Of a stretch of DNA of 64,000 bases, positions 33,524 to 46,200 are shown piece by piece. The stretch's first letter is position 1. The number at the start of each line of letters is the position of its first letter. The translations under genes were made by a program, and so were the position numbers. Location: NCBI GenBank assembly GCA_025716815.1, contig JAIXMN010000009.1:434001-498000 (forward strand). Direction: 5' to 3'. The notes beneath the pieces were generated by a model. It had not been told where the DNA came from. It saw only the letters and a list, made by a program, of their open reading frames with translations, and made no database searches. The stretch is from Dichotomocladium elegans (taxonomy: Eukaryota > Mucoromycota > Mucoromycetes > Mucorales > Lichtheimiaceae).

Positions 33524-34523
33524 CTATAGTTGATCATAAGAGCACTCATACGTGTTGCAGTATCCGTTTTGCTTGAATTGCTTTGCCTCGGAATTCTCAA
33601 GCATATTGAGATGCATGATTTCTTGTTCGCATGTCAGTAGTTGGGGGTCGATGCATGAGCTTATGGGATGAGTATAGTAGCTCAGGGTATCAAAAAAGGT
33701 GTAGTTAAATGGTGCGGCCGAACAAGTCACGCCATCCAAGACTGGCACGTCTGTTGCTGTGTAATGGGTCAGCGGCATTGACGAGAGACCGGTGATTTCA
33801 TGAGAGTATGAGACGTGTTGAGGATATGGCTGTTGAGCAAAAAGAGGGTTGATAATGAATGCGCCGTTTTGGTCGGCGTAGTAAGAAATGGTAGGCTCTT
33901 CGATTGTCAAGGGGCTGTTGACATCGCTCATGAGCGGTGAAGGCGTCGTAGGGGCTACCGACACATTACCCATGACAGGATGCGCTTCTTCGTTAAATAT
34001 GGTGCATGTGGAGGTTTGCTGTTGGCGTTGTTCAATCCTAGGCGAAGTGGTTTCAGTACGGATATTGCGGCAATCGTCAAGCATTCTGGGGTTCTTGTAG
34101 AAGATCTCCATCATTCGATTGTTGCCATGATTGCGTGAGGTAAAGGTATCTTTGACTTTGCGTTCGTACTTTCGTGTTTTACGGCCGTTTTTCTTTTGTG
34201 GCTGATATTTGTATCCAGGATAGCTAGAAACGCACCGTCAGAACGGTAAAGATAGTACTGCAGGTGTCATTGACACCGTCCAACACTTACAGTTTCTCGT
34301 GTTCCAGCTTGGCAAGATGAGCGCGTCTTCGATAGGGCTCCTTTTCCTCCTCAGACATCTCCTTCCAGTACTTGGCGATGATCTTGGAGATATCGCGGTG
34401 GTTGGCACCAGGGCAGCGAGCAACGATCTCATTTTGCTTCTCAAGGCGGAACGCGAGGAAGCAGTTCATAGGACGTGGTACTTTCTTTGTAGCAGTGGAA
34501 GTGTTGGGCGACGATTTAGGCAT
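33524..34523 (-). CDS. HMG-box transcription factor (MATA_HMG type)
   Basis: Two exons (34523..34291, 34223..33524; 67 bp intron) encode 310 residues. The HMG box covers about residues 14-88: VPRPMNCFLAFR, GANHRDISKIIAKYWKEM, and after the splice YPGYKYQPQKK. The box binds the DNA minor groove and bends it. The C-terminal PGYKYQP tail is typical of the MATA/SOX-like class rather than non-specific HMGB proteins. The rest is rich in Ser, Thr, Pro, Tyr and Gln, like an activation region. The intron lies inside the end of the box. The flanking genes are not tptA or rnhA, the usual neighbours of the Mucorales sex locus, so I do not call it a mating-type gene. Its targets are unknown. Confidence 0.88.
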
Positions 34524-35627
34524 GGTGGGTTGTAGTGTTCGAGAGTGTGACGATAAAGTAGGTAAGAAAGATAAAGAATGGGTGATTGTGATGCTTATAT
34601 ATAAAAGTATCTGTGTGAACTGTCAGTGTGTGATCGTTGTTGTGGCCCTGTTATTGCACTGAAGTGTCAAGGGAGTCGTCGCCATATGGGCGATGGTTGA
34701 ATGGATCGGCCACCGAATCAGAATTCGAGCTGAGGACAACAAAAAACCAGGAGGACCCAAATGTAGTGCCGATTTTTTACCAAACATGGTAGCGCACAGC
34801 TCAGGTCCGGCGAGTCAACAGTATGCGCAGCAACGTAAAAGAAAAGTATACATGCTCCCTTCTCCTTCTTGCCCATCCAAATGCACTTTGAGTATGATGA
34901 GTCGGATTTTTCCCTTATTTGAATAATGCGGGGGAAGACCGTGCTCGCGAAGGCTCTTTGTGCTGAATTCTGCGCGCTTTAGGCCATAGCTCCATCCCCC
35001 GTCCGGTCTTTGACCATTTATATAGATCCGACACGCTTTATTTCTCTTTTACCGCAGCGCGGGCCTCTTTGTCTGTGCACAGGCTCACAAACACCGGTAT
35101 TTCCCATCTGCACGGAGACTTCTCCCCCAAATTGTCTTGCGCGCCAGCCCACATACACATACACACACACGTGCGCGCGGGCGGGACCTTACTTGTTATT
35201 TCGCACCCTTCTCGGTAAAGAAGACCTCCGACTGTACCCCAGATCGATCACTGTTACTCATGTCCTTTCTCGTAGCTCTCTGTCAATGAAATATAGTAGA
35301 TCTCCTTCTCTCTATCGTTATTAATAACAACAATATCATGGATAAATATCTATACACAGTCGATAAGAGGCAATTGGCCCCCTCTCCATCTCGTTCGATT
35401 CAAAGGAATATTAGGTAATAGTAATAGTGCCCGCCATACGCGCTCATTCTGGTCGCGCTGTTGCTGTGAAGCTAACCTTTCCTACCGGAATGAAAAATAG
35501 ATGGTCAGATACTCGTCTCTGCACTTCACTCACACTCCCTCTCTTTTTCTATTGGGTGTATAAATAGACTTCTTTATTGTTTCTCAGATCGGAAGGTATG
35601 AAATCCTACCTCCTCCTTTCAGATACC
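34524..35627. other. intergenic region
   Basis: Contains the promoter of the HMG-box gene and the 3' flank of PEN-2. It includes a CACA-rich microsatellite near 35150-35170 and pyrimidine-rich tracts. No gene is recognised. Confidence 0.5.
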
Positions 35628-35983
35628 TCAGATGCCTTTGGGTATGACAACAGTAATTTTATCGCCCACTGCACCCCACGTTATTCGTTTGTTGACGAAG
35701 AGCGCGTACCACGTGGTCAGGATAACAAACCACACGATACACCCACCAAGCGACATGTACACGTCTAATGCATACAAAACCAGATTGTTATTAGTCGTGA
35801 ATTCAAAAATCCTCATTCATTACATCGCCTCAGTTCACGCGGTGCTGTTCTTTGTTGGCTCGCACGGAAAAGATAGAGAAAATTCACCAGCCATAGCAGC
35901 GGTAAAAACGCAAAGCCGCCATAAAACATCTTTTTACTAATAGAGACTTGCTCCTCAGGGGTCATCTTGTCGACCTTTGGCAT
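35628..35983 (-). CDS. PEN2: PEN-2, gamma-secretase subunit
   Basis: Two exons (35983..35839, 35764..35628; 74 bp GT-AG intron, phase 1) encode 93 residues (human PEN-2 has 101). Diagnostic blocks are present in order: KKMFYGGFAFLPLLWLVNFL (first hydrophobic hairpin), then SLGGCIVWFVILTTWYALF (second membrane span), then WGAVGDKITVVIPKG, matching the conserved WGALGDYLSFTIP end. In animals and plants PEN-2 binds presenilin, triggers its endoproteolysis and completes the intramembrane protease complex in ER, Golgi and later membranes. Only the loop between the hairpin and the last span is poorly conserved. The window holds no presenilin, nicastrin or APH-1. The protein is too short and hydrophobic to be found easily by automatic gene callers. 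Confidence 0.9.
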
Positions 35984-37933
35984 GATGGCGGGCAGGGCTT
36001 GCTAAATGAGGGTATAGGTAAATGGGGGTAAAAAAAGAAAATGAATTTTTGCAGCTAAGAATATACTCGGGACAAGCGACGGGTCCCTTTTTTCGGTAAT
36101 ACCGCTCAAGACATGCAATACCTTCACAAGAATAAAGAATCTATGCTGCTAAATTGCCATTAAATTCATCTTCGATGGTAAGTAAGATACACCCTGCTAA
36201 TAGCCAGGATGCTGATTTAGGAGAGAAGGAGGTAAGGCAGACAAAGAAAAATGGAATACTATGCGCTCCAAAGAATAGGAGAAACTGAGTGGTCTGGCGG
36301 CGAGTGCCTCCTCTTTTCCGATCGTACTTTGGTGCACGCTTGACAGATTATTCTGCAAAGGGTTAAGTATATTGCAACATGATGATCTTTTTGACAAAGA
36401 AAATCGTTTAACTGAGGAAGACTCTGTTCAATGTAAGACGCCGAATTAGATGCATCCTGACTAATAGCAAGCACTGGTATTCGTTTAGCTTTCCCACATC
36501 TTCCGTAAATTAGATATCTCTTTAACAGTGGCTTCTTTCTGCTAGTACTTTAGACTACAATACTCACGACTTGCTCTAAATTTCTATCCTGAGCCGAATC
36601 AAGGCTCTTTGCCAGCTCGTCTGAAACTGTTGATATTTATTAGATGGCACTTCTTCATTTTGAGCCCCTTATCCCACGCTTGGATTTTTGTTACGGTATT
36701 CCTATTTGCAGGCTGAAAATCGAGCGTATTTAGCGACAAGTCGCAGTTGTTCTCCACAACCCGATGGAGAATCGTCTTCCATGTTTGTGGCCCGCACATC
36801 TCTAAAGCATTTCCTCCATCCGTTACTCTAGAAGAATGGATGGGTTCTCGTCAATACATTCTAAATAATTTTCTTATGTACCATCTTCATTGAGATCACG
36901 CGGAGAGCCTCTGCTCCTAAGATTCTTTAAAATGCTGTCAGGTTCCTTTTCGCATTGTAACGCCCATCGTTGTGCTGAAAAGGAAACGTGTATTCCTAGC
37001 AGCTTTACAACAGGTGATGTATTCAGAACCTCCTAAAGCATCAACTTGAAAGGTCTGATCTTATCTTGGTCAATGTATGTTAAATACCTACGGGTTAATC
37101 AGCTGATATTCTGTACCGCCAGCGCTCGATTTACCGGAAATACCGATGGCCGACCTAGACTTCTTCGCAATCTTACTACTAGCGTGGTAAATCTATAAGG
37201 GTTGAATATCCTATTCGACCTACTATCGGTCTCTCCAATGATTTTGCTTGTTCTCCATACAAAAACAGCTATTATTTGAACAGTTAGACAATAGAATAAG
37301 GTACCCAACCTCTACCATAGCCGAAAAGATCATGATTATCCAATCTGGGTTACTACAGCGAACACAGGTATCCAGTTTGTCAGTGGCATTTAGGGCCTTA
37401 ATTAGCTCAACAATAAACAAATACTGCATATAACCTCTCCCTTCGAGGTGTGCATAATAGCAAGCTCAAGAAAACACATATATGTCCCATGAAAACTCAT
37501 GCAAAGTAATGTTAAATATCCATGGGGCAATAACCTGGTATAATATTATATATTCCGACGGATCAAGAGATTATTTTCGAAAAAAATAAAGTATATGCAG
37601 CTTCGCCTTGGCAAGATATTGTTTATACCACGTTCATATATGATAGCCTGTTATCTGACTCAGATCCATTAATTATCAACCAGCATATTGCATTCTCTGC
37701 TATTATGTGGTGTGATAGAATCCATTCGATGTAAGAAAGATATAGCTCAGACAACAATACAGATAACCATATATCAGTTTGAAAAGGTCAATGACATCTT
37801 GGTGGATAATACAGGGTAGAATAGCTTTGTGGGCAAAAAAGTAAGCGGAAGGCATCAGGTATGATAATGGGTAGTAAGACTGGATACTATTTGAATGCTA
37901 TGGTATTTTCTGCCATTCCCCTTTTCCTGCCGT
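35984..37933. other. unassigned stretch
   Basis: Several short minus-strand frames (36197-36474, 36599-36799, 37223-37429) are separated by stops. One contains WKTILHRVVENNCDLSLN, faintly ankyrin-like. They could be exons of an unrecognised gene or decay products. I cannot support a gene model. Confidence 0.35.
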
Positions 37934-39005
37934 TTAATCAGTCATGCTTGCTGAGCGGTGACGACCCCTTGCGGTAGACGGAGGCGACAGGGATCGCATT
38001 AGACGGAAACTCTGTTTCTTATTCAGCATGACCAGCTTCTTTCGCTGTGGAGAGTCCTCACTTTCTAATATAATTTCTTGCAAGGGCGGACGGTGAACGG
38101 ACAGTGAAGAACAATATGTCTTCATCTTTGGGCTTCCTTCATCTTTCCTCTGCCTTCGTCTCCATTGTCGTGGTGGTCGATTTTCAACCCCATCATCGTC
38201 ACCTTCGTCGTTGTCTCCATCCTCGACCATAGTAACATCTGCCTCCTCATCTTCGTAATAAATTTGATCAACCCATGAACAGGTTGGATCATAGTGTTCG
38301 TCAACGGTCAGATAATCGGGCAATAGAACGTCCACGTCGCAAAACGTGCCAATAGCATATCCCTGCGTCGTGTTGTTGATATCAGCACCAACATCATCCA
38401 AGATCAACTTTTCTGATACAGTAAAGGAAGATGACAATGCTTGCAGCTGGGATGTATGATGGTGGTGTTGTGTCTGTAAAGCATGTACAAGTATATATGT
38501 ATAGAATAGAAGGCAAGCAGTATTGAGCATTTTGATTACCCTTTCCCCTCACACATCTTTCCATAGGTGCTGCACTAGCCGCGTGAGAATACGCAAACAC
38601 AAATACACACACCGGCACAAGCAGGCTGGGAGGGGATTGGTGGTGGTTGAGAGTGTGGGCACTAACCTTAGATCGTTGATCAAAAGAAATCCTGTCGGAA
38701 TCCAATACCATGGACAGGTTCGGATGATGCCTTTGGCTATTTTCTGATGTGGACTGTTTGCCACTGTTCATGCTGTCAACGGTGTCGTCACCTACGTCCT
38801 GCGAATTGTCTGCGAACAGGGTGAGTTCCCATTTCGCTCTGAAGTTTTCTGTGGGCTGATGCGAAAGATATCTGATTGTGCGTGCTTTGTCTGGCGATGG
38901 CATATTCATGCGAGGAGGTTGTGTGGAAGATGTAAGGATGTAGCGATTATCATAAGAAGTATCGCTCATTGTGCTGCTGCTACTGTTATCGTGATGCATG
39001 TCCAT
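37934..39005 (-). CDS. hypothetical low-complexity acidic protein
   Basis: Two exons (39005..38667, 38473..37934) joined by a 193 bp GT-AG intron in phase 0 give 292 residues. The start is the ATG at 39005; the frame is open slightly upstream without an ATG. The N-terminal third is rich in Ser, Asn and His, the middle contains DVDVLLPDYLTVDEHYDP and a very acidic run (EDEEADVTMVEDGDNDEGDD), then a basic Arg/Gln block and a Ser/Pro/Arg-rich tail. There is no membrane segment or known domain. The composition fits a nuclear or regulatory protein, but that is only a guess. The intron is longer than the others in this window. Confidence 0.55.
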
Positions 39006-40320
39006 GCTTGAAATAAAGTTGAGCAAAAGTGAGCAAGACCTAAAAATGTTTCAGGTCACAAAAAACCCGACCTTTATCAATTGTTCATACAGATGTTCTA
39101 ACCGTCTTTTACAGTACGCGATAGTGTTTGAGCCAGAAAGCTGCTACAGACATTTCTGATCCCCTTGTTTTCTTTGATAGCACTATACTGTGTTCGATGT
39201 TCTTGCAAGACGCCTTAATCGAGCAGATAACCTTTGTAATGGCCTCCCCTCAATCGACGACGAGTATACATGCATATTGGTAGGCCACAAGTCTAGTTCG
39301 GAGCCACTCACAGCATAAATCCAAGTCAGAGTCGTTGCTCGTGGTGATTTTGCTGATGTTTAGCCGTGCGATAGATTATTAGTTATTGTCCGAGTAGCTG
39401 ATAAGCTGGATAGACGTATAGAAAATGACAAGGTTTTCGTGACAGACGCTGTTCTGAAAGTTGTAGCACTTGTTTTTTTCCATTAGAAGCAACTCGTCGA
39501 GTAGGCCAACATAGAGACCTTTTACCCCTGAATGAGGATACTAAACGATTAAGCGTCTTTGTCATATTAATAGAAGTCATAGACGCACATATGTATGTAC
39601 CTTTTTGGAGCATGACAACCGCAGAAAAACTGTAATCATATCTAGATAAACCAGATCGTCCCTGCTATTACTCTAATTATTAGATGCCGTCAAAATGTCG
39701 ACTGCACTGTCATACCGGTTAGAACTTTTCGCCGTGCGTGAGCCATAAACCATATTAAACGATGGCAACGAAAGGAATAAGATAGTAACTCTAATATACG
39801 ACTTCATTTTGATAAATGAACTTGTAGTGGGATGAACTCGATTGCTTTTTTTATATATAAAATGACGTTACTGATATCGCGGAACAAGATACAGATCCTT
39901 CCATGGTCAATCCTCCGCGACGTTAGTTGAGTATCAAACTTCCTGGAAAGCGAGATGTGTTTGATGTGATTGTTGTTGGATGTACGAAAGTGTCCATTTT
40001 ATTTGGGTGAATACGTACAGATTATTCTAATCCCTTGGATTGTCTTGATTATCTTTTTTACTCCAAAAAAATCTATTCAGCATATATAAACCACACTCCG
40101 CCTATCGTTATGCGATATGTGTCCTGTTAATATCAGTGGTTACGAAAAGGTCTTTATAACTACATATAAGGCACGTGAAGAGTATCTGATTTATGATGGG
40201 AATATGAAAATCTTATTCTCGTAACAATAACATGAGGCAGCAGTAAATCGGATAAAACAATACATTTTGCTTGCCCCGTAATGGTACCTATTTCTGTATC
40301 TCTAACATTGGGTTATCCAG
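39006..40320. other. gene-free stretch
   Basis: AT-rich, short frames only, no recognisable feature. Confidence 0.5.
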
Positions 40321-40889
40321 TCATTTCATAGTTACTACAAAGGACAATAATGCGAATGAAGAGGAATCAACTGCAATGGCCACCATCCCGGGTACGACAC
40401 TCTTGATTCCGCTGTCTTTCTGCAGATGATGGACAGTAGTCTTCGTGAAAAAATCGGGATATATCGATGCCGCATTTTGGGCAAAAGCTCGAATAGCAAT
40501 AGAAACTCCTTGATGATGTTTCGCACTGGATGATATTGATGGGCGACATCGGGTTGTTGAGTGCTGTTCCATATTGTGATATAGATGCCGAGGTTTGTAC
40601 AGCAGGAGTCATAGTAGTGTTGGTAATAGAGGTAGCAACAGAAGGGGGATTTGTGCTGGTGGTAATGAGGAACATCAATTATTGATGAGAGGCGCAGTTG
40701 AGATGTGTCTATGGGTGGCGTTCCAATCTGATTACGTGCAAATATATATGCATATAAAAATGTTTGTATAGGGCTTACTCCTTGCTTTATGATTGGTATT
40801 TGTGTCGTTAATGCATAGTAAGGCATTGCTACGGTTGATGAAAGAAGGAAAAATAAGGGGGAGAGAATTTGGATAAGCGCACCTATCAT
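40321..40889 (-). other. possible small secreted protein gene, model unresolved
   Basis: The minus strand from the ATG at 40889 starts with a signal-peptide-like segment (IQILSPLFFLLSSTVA). A possible intron donor GTAAGC (about 40782) and acceptor follow. Further on, a different frame is rich in Ser, Thr and Pro (TTSTNPPSVATSITNTT) and a third frame ends near 40321 in a hydrophobic tail. This could be a spliced, Ser/Thr-rich wall or secreted protein, but I could not fix a frame-consistent model. Confidence 0.25.
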
Positions 40890-42107
40890 TGGACACCAGA
40901 CATCATTATCGTGGGGACGTAGGCCTGCTCACCGGATTGTCGCACTTCGGAGATGTAGTAAAACCATTGTCCATGGAGCTATACCAATATATTCAATCGT
41001 CAGTTCACCTGAATTATGTCAGCAACAAAAATAGAAAGCGGCATAGCATACCTTACACCTAATGCGTTCGTTTTTGTATTTTTGGCTCACTGGTGGACCT
41101 ATGGGAATAAATGTCTTGTATAGGCCACGTTCTCTTTTTTTTTCCGACCGAGGATAATGTGACGATGAGCTACATAGCATGGTTCTCCTGAAATAAGATG
41201 TTAACGGTGTGGAAGAATTTCCAACAGAATATCGCCTTCTGCGGGAAGCCGATGACAGCAAGTGAGGCCTGCACCGCTTTATTACACAACAGTAAATAAT
41301 ATCTCAATGACGTCTAATAGACAAGTGCTCTTCCAATGGCATAAAGAGCAAAAGTCAGATCTTACGATGTCGAGTTGTTTCTAATGTGTCTCAGGCGTAT
41401 GCGGATATAGATGTCAAGGTTTTTTGTCAATCTGTGGTCTTCACGACATATCCTATGGAATATGTCAACAGTATAACCACAATGACTTCATTCTACAGAA
41501 GTTTGTCAAGTGTAGACTGTAGTTAGTGATATGTGTTTCGTGATAGTCTTCTTGTTTTGTCCCAAGAAGGACACAGCACTCAGTTCAGAATCCCCCCTGC
41601 GCAATGATCTTAGCATAAGTTGAAAGAATATCCATTGTGTTGCAAATGTTTCTTACAATGGATTATTTTCTCAATGCTCGAGTTATTGTTTCTGTCAAGT
41701 GTCCGTTATGATTGCTCTTCCAGGATACAGTTTATGTCGTTTCTCCTTTTATTTCACCCTCGTGAAAGTCTCTTCGATCTTGCGTGAATTTGTTTCATTC
41801 AACGTTGTGAATGATAAGGTTGGATTGCAGCATTGAGTATACAAACAATAGTTTATGTTCAAAAATATTCAAGATAAAAATACCAAAGCATGTCCGTGTG
41901 CACCTGACCGTATTTAGAGATATCTTCAGACTTATGGATGGGTGCGTTATCCATCACCAAAGAATAACCTCTCGTATCTTCGTACTTATCCGTCTCTCCA
42001 TTACAGCCTTAATTTCAAGGGCGTTTTCGCTACATAAGAGATGTGGAATTTAGATATACGTGACACGCAGGAAAATCTACGGAAAGGGAGGACAAAATTA
42101 GTGCCTA
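40890..42107. other. unassigned stretch
   Basis: No supported gene. It may include decayed upstream parts of the HSPA12-like pseudogene. Confidence 0.4.
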
Positions 42108-43290
42108 TCAGTACTGGCTATTTGGGACCATGGCAAAGTGACTATGCGTGAAGCGATGGTCCATGTAGGTCCTATTAACATGAGCGATCCGCTCGAACAG
42201 CTGGTGTTTTTGGCAGAGCCTGAAGCAGTAGCTATGTACTTCAAAAAGCAATGAAGTTGGAACATGCAAGGCCAAGATAGTTTCATGATCGTCGATGCAG
42301 GCGGAAGTACAATGGATCTCATGTCTAGTCCGTCTCATCCATTCATGAGAGGATAGGAAAAGAACGAAGAAGACAATCCGGAAATGAAATCACACGAGGA
42401 TGCGTTGGGACTTGGGGTCGTGCTTACATTGGTAACAACCGGCGCATGGTTTGAAGGAAGGTCAGATCTCGAGCTGTGCTTTCGTGAATGTCATGGAGGT
42501 ACTTACACAGATAAAAATAAGGTTTGAATCCGTCCGATTGGATCTCCAGTGAGAAGAGAGTGGGTTCTATATTATTGCGGAGAAGGCCATCAACGTCTTC
42601 AACTTCCGGCAATGATCATGGCACAACTGAATGGTATGGATCCTCCTGTAGATAATATAAGTTCCCAATGCTCGCTGTTGCGACAAAAGAGTAGTCCAAT
42701 GGCATGCTATCTTCATTTTTTGTTGATCCTTTCCCTTGGTTATAGGATGGTTATCTTCTATTTCAGCTGACGAACTGAACGACGAAGCGTACATTCCTAT
42801 AGTCAAGCAAGTGTACAGCTAATTGAGGACTAACTAACACTTGTGAGCACGACTATATATTCATTATTCCTTGTGGGCCGGTTTGGGTGGCCAGAATTCC
42901 CCCAAAAAGCTTTCGAGGAGCATTTCGTTTCGCGGAATGCCCATTATATCAATGGCTCCTCGCGGCGATATCGCCGTTGCCAGGAGAGCCATTTATCACA
43001 TACTAACCCAGAATTCATATCCAGCAGTGTCCCGTGATACATCTTGGGCTACATGAGGAAACTCTGAGGAAGGTCTGCGTCCAGAAAAATCCACGATAGT
43101 AACGGATGATGGCATAAAAGTCTGTGCAACCCGATTTGATGTGGTCGCTCTAAAGGGCCAGTAATTTCAGGCAAGTATGAATTAGCAGAGACTTATGGGT
43201 TCGCTTTCCTTACGATACTGATAGTAATCCTTCGGTACGATGACACAACTGTCGAGGATGGCGGTCATGCTGCATGATTGTTCTCTGGAT
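42108..43290 (+). pseudogene. broken HSPA12-type Hsp70-like ATPase
   Basis: Blocks follow the order of the HSPA12/Hsp70-like family. First come LAIWDHGKVTMREAMVHVG and VFLAEPEAVAMYFKK (42114-42251), then an in-frame TGA at 42252. In the same frame follows IVDAGGSTMDL (about 42288-42320), the phosphate-2 motif of the actin-type ATPase fold. FLVGRFGWPEFPQKAFEEHF (about 42864) and APRGDIAVARRAIYH (about 42957, a different frame) follow, and then KVCATRFDVVALKGQ (about 43120). Stops and frameshifts show loss of function. In fungi of this group I recall these proteins as numerous; their clients are not well known. The N-terminal nucleotide-binding motif was not found with confidence. Confidence 0.65.
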
Positions 43291-46200
43291 CAAAGAAATA
43301 ATGCTGATATCTATGTAGCTGATCTTTACGTCTATTGCGAGAATGGACCGACTCACGCCAAATCACTGACCGATGAGTGCAGAGAATAAAAAAGTTTCCT
43401 ATAGCATGTCGTACTTGAATAGGTACAACTCTGAAGATGGAGTAGATATGACGATATACTCCATCTTAGGTTTGGCAGCACGAAGTTCATGGATTCACTG
43501 CTGGTAGACAGATGGAGCTTGTTAGTACATTGAGTGATGAGGCGCTGTTTGTTCGCGGCCCGAAAGTCAGACAGGTACTAGGATCGGTAGAACTCACAAG
43601 CACGCTATCCGTCCAACCAAGGGTTTTGGGCATTTCCATATCAACTGCAATTCCTTCTTACTAATTCCCGTGGTACAATGGTTTTCAGACAAGCTGTGGA
43701 GTAAAAAACGGTTTCTTAAGATAAAAACAGTGTCGCACAGCGATTACGGATTGAAGGGCTTCATGATACCATGTTATAACCAGATCCATTTCCGCAATCT
43801 TTTCCCCTCTATTTTTCTCCCACTGGGTTTTTAGGAGATTTTACCGACATGAGGATGGTCAAAATGGAGCAAGGCCACATAGTCTATGATATTGGTCAGT
43901 TATATACACGAGCACATTATCTATCATGGTGCCGCTATCTCAGAGTACGCGCGTCAAGACGGAGTATCCAGCTGATCTAATTAGGATCTCTTCTATAAAT
44001 CATATAAATAGTAGATAAATGTGTAGCGATGGAGGAATCTTGATTCCTATTCCATCCGAATAAAAGATATTCACGGGTCTCATCTTACTATATTCTGACT
44101 GTCCATCCTACAAAAACTACTAAAACCACCACAAACAGGTGCTGTTCAGCATTTGAGACTTATAAGAATATACGTGTGGTACGGGAATATACCTATTTTC
44201 CTCGCTAAGGCATAAAGATGTACGTTTCTTGCCACAGAAGTTAATTGCACATCTGCTCTCTTTGGCTTATGAAAAGGACGTAAGACCGATGGCACGAACA
44301 ATAGCTACAATGATGTGTGATTTACACGAGAGCGAGAGAGAGAGAAAGAAAGAAAGAGTCATATTACAATGCTCAATGTATTTTGTCAAACATGAATACT
44401 TGGCGATAGGCTTCCATAGCAAATAGTGGGAAGAAGCGAGTGTTGAGCAAATTATCGCATCTCCTCTTGAATTGCTTTGGTGGGAAAATCCATCGGAAGC
44501 GCTCGCACCCTTCTGGAATCGGGAGCTCCTAAGACATTGGTATCCGCAAGGTGAGCATATTTTTCTTAAAGGCTCCCTTCTTTTCCCGGAAGATTCTACT
44601 GCTTCTTCAAAGCTGTTGATTGCGAACTGATGCTCGTAACCAATGGAAACATTGGTGGTGCAGCAAGACAGTCACCGCACCGTGTTATCAACAAGGGGAA
44701 CCGCCACAGTACCGGGCAGAGCCTGGACGAGGGTCTGTGCGATCTCAAAGGGCTCTTCGATGTACTCCACGTATTTCATTTGAAGGTAAGAACCATAGTA
44801 ATTGGGGAAGATGAGAATTTTCTTGAAGATGCTAAGACGGTGCGTTATTTTCCTGAACACCTTTGTGTCATAGGTCGGTTATAACGAAGGATGTAGCTGA
44901 CGTTCACGACTCAACCGCAGGAGTTGTCATCACGATCACCTTTCATTTGAAATAATCGAAAATGTCTTCATGTTTTGAAGAGTGCGGATAATTTTCGATG
45001 AAAGAACATGCAGAAACAGAAACATAGATAGCTTTACCAAGATAAAGAACTTTTTATTACATTATGGATAGTAATAATGTACTAATCGGCAGTCCAGTTC
45101 GTCGGAGCCATGAAAGCTCTGTTTCCAGAGTTACCCACGAGAAGGTTAACTACAAATGTGTCTCCGCTCTAGAGACCAAGGTATCCGCATTTATCTTGGC
45201 CCCTTTGAGCCCCAAACCTGGTCCCGGGAGTGTATCCTTGTCCCTCACTAAGGCAAGGTATCTTACCAAGATGTATCATCTGTCTGCGGGATGCGGTGTG
45301 CGTAGAATATCATGAACATCTGATAATCGGACAGGTACTTGTTGGTCTTGTCTCAGGATACATAAAGGAACTATTCTATCTACTGCCGTTGGGTCCACCC
45401 GGTCGATCCTGCTTGTTTATCATCCGTCAATCCTCCCCGATGCCTAAGCAACCGACTGTTTCGAAAGGCACAAACACGTTGCTGCTTGGGAGGATCCGGC
45501 CCTAGATCCTCCCTCAATGCATGTCCGCTTTGAAAGAAACAAACGCGTTGGTGCTAGGGATGATCCAGCCCATATATCTTCCCAGATGCCTGAGCGGCTG
45601 GTAGTTTCTTTCTTTCCGAAGTACCACGTTGACGTTCAAACGGATCCAGCGAGTCGACTGTCTCTGATGTCAAGCAACTATTAGTTTCTTTCAAGGTTGA
45701 CAGGTTGATGCTTTGGGGAAGGGAATGGCGGGACAAGGAAAAGAAAAAGAATCATATCTATATCCCCATCTATAGCGCGAATAACGGAATAGATAAGTTT
45801 ACCGCAGTAGTTCAAAATAATGCGTACCTTGACCTGGATGGAGCTAAGGAATGGCTCATTGGTTCGTTTCAGGTAAGGTTTACGCTTTTTCGAGAATAAT
45901 TGCGCAACAAAAATGATGCATATCGAGGTAAGGTATGATGTTGCTCTACGCTATCTTCTTCGAGCTCGATTTTGCGAGTTCTCGAGTGGTCGTGGCTACT
46001 ACCAGCTGTGACATGGAAGGGGGTGCTGCATTATCAAGTTCGCGACACATGATGTTTACCCACAAGGACTATATACTTATGCCATGCGTTTAAAGGAAAC
46101 TATCCCGTTTATTTTTTCTAGGGTGTTGGAGCGCGGAACGTATTGTTGCAACACTTGTATGCCTGTGGGCCTTGGAGTTAATTGGCATGGTATAGCTGGC

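Noticed and set aside
33524..35983. Mucorales sex locus
   Set aside because: An HMG-box gene is present, but neither a triose-phosphate transporter (tptA) nor an RNA helicase (rnhA) gene flanks it.
36599..36799. Ankyrin-repeat gene on the minus strand
   Set aside because: A single ILHRVVENN-like stretch without neighbouring repeats or a workable exon chain.
44672..44860. Minus-strand frame with YIEEPFEIAQTLVQALPG as a gene
   Set aside because: Only about 35 residues look coding-like, flanked by stops, with no consistent exons on either side.
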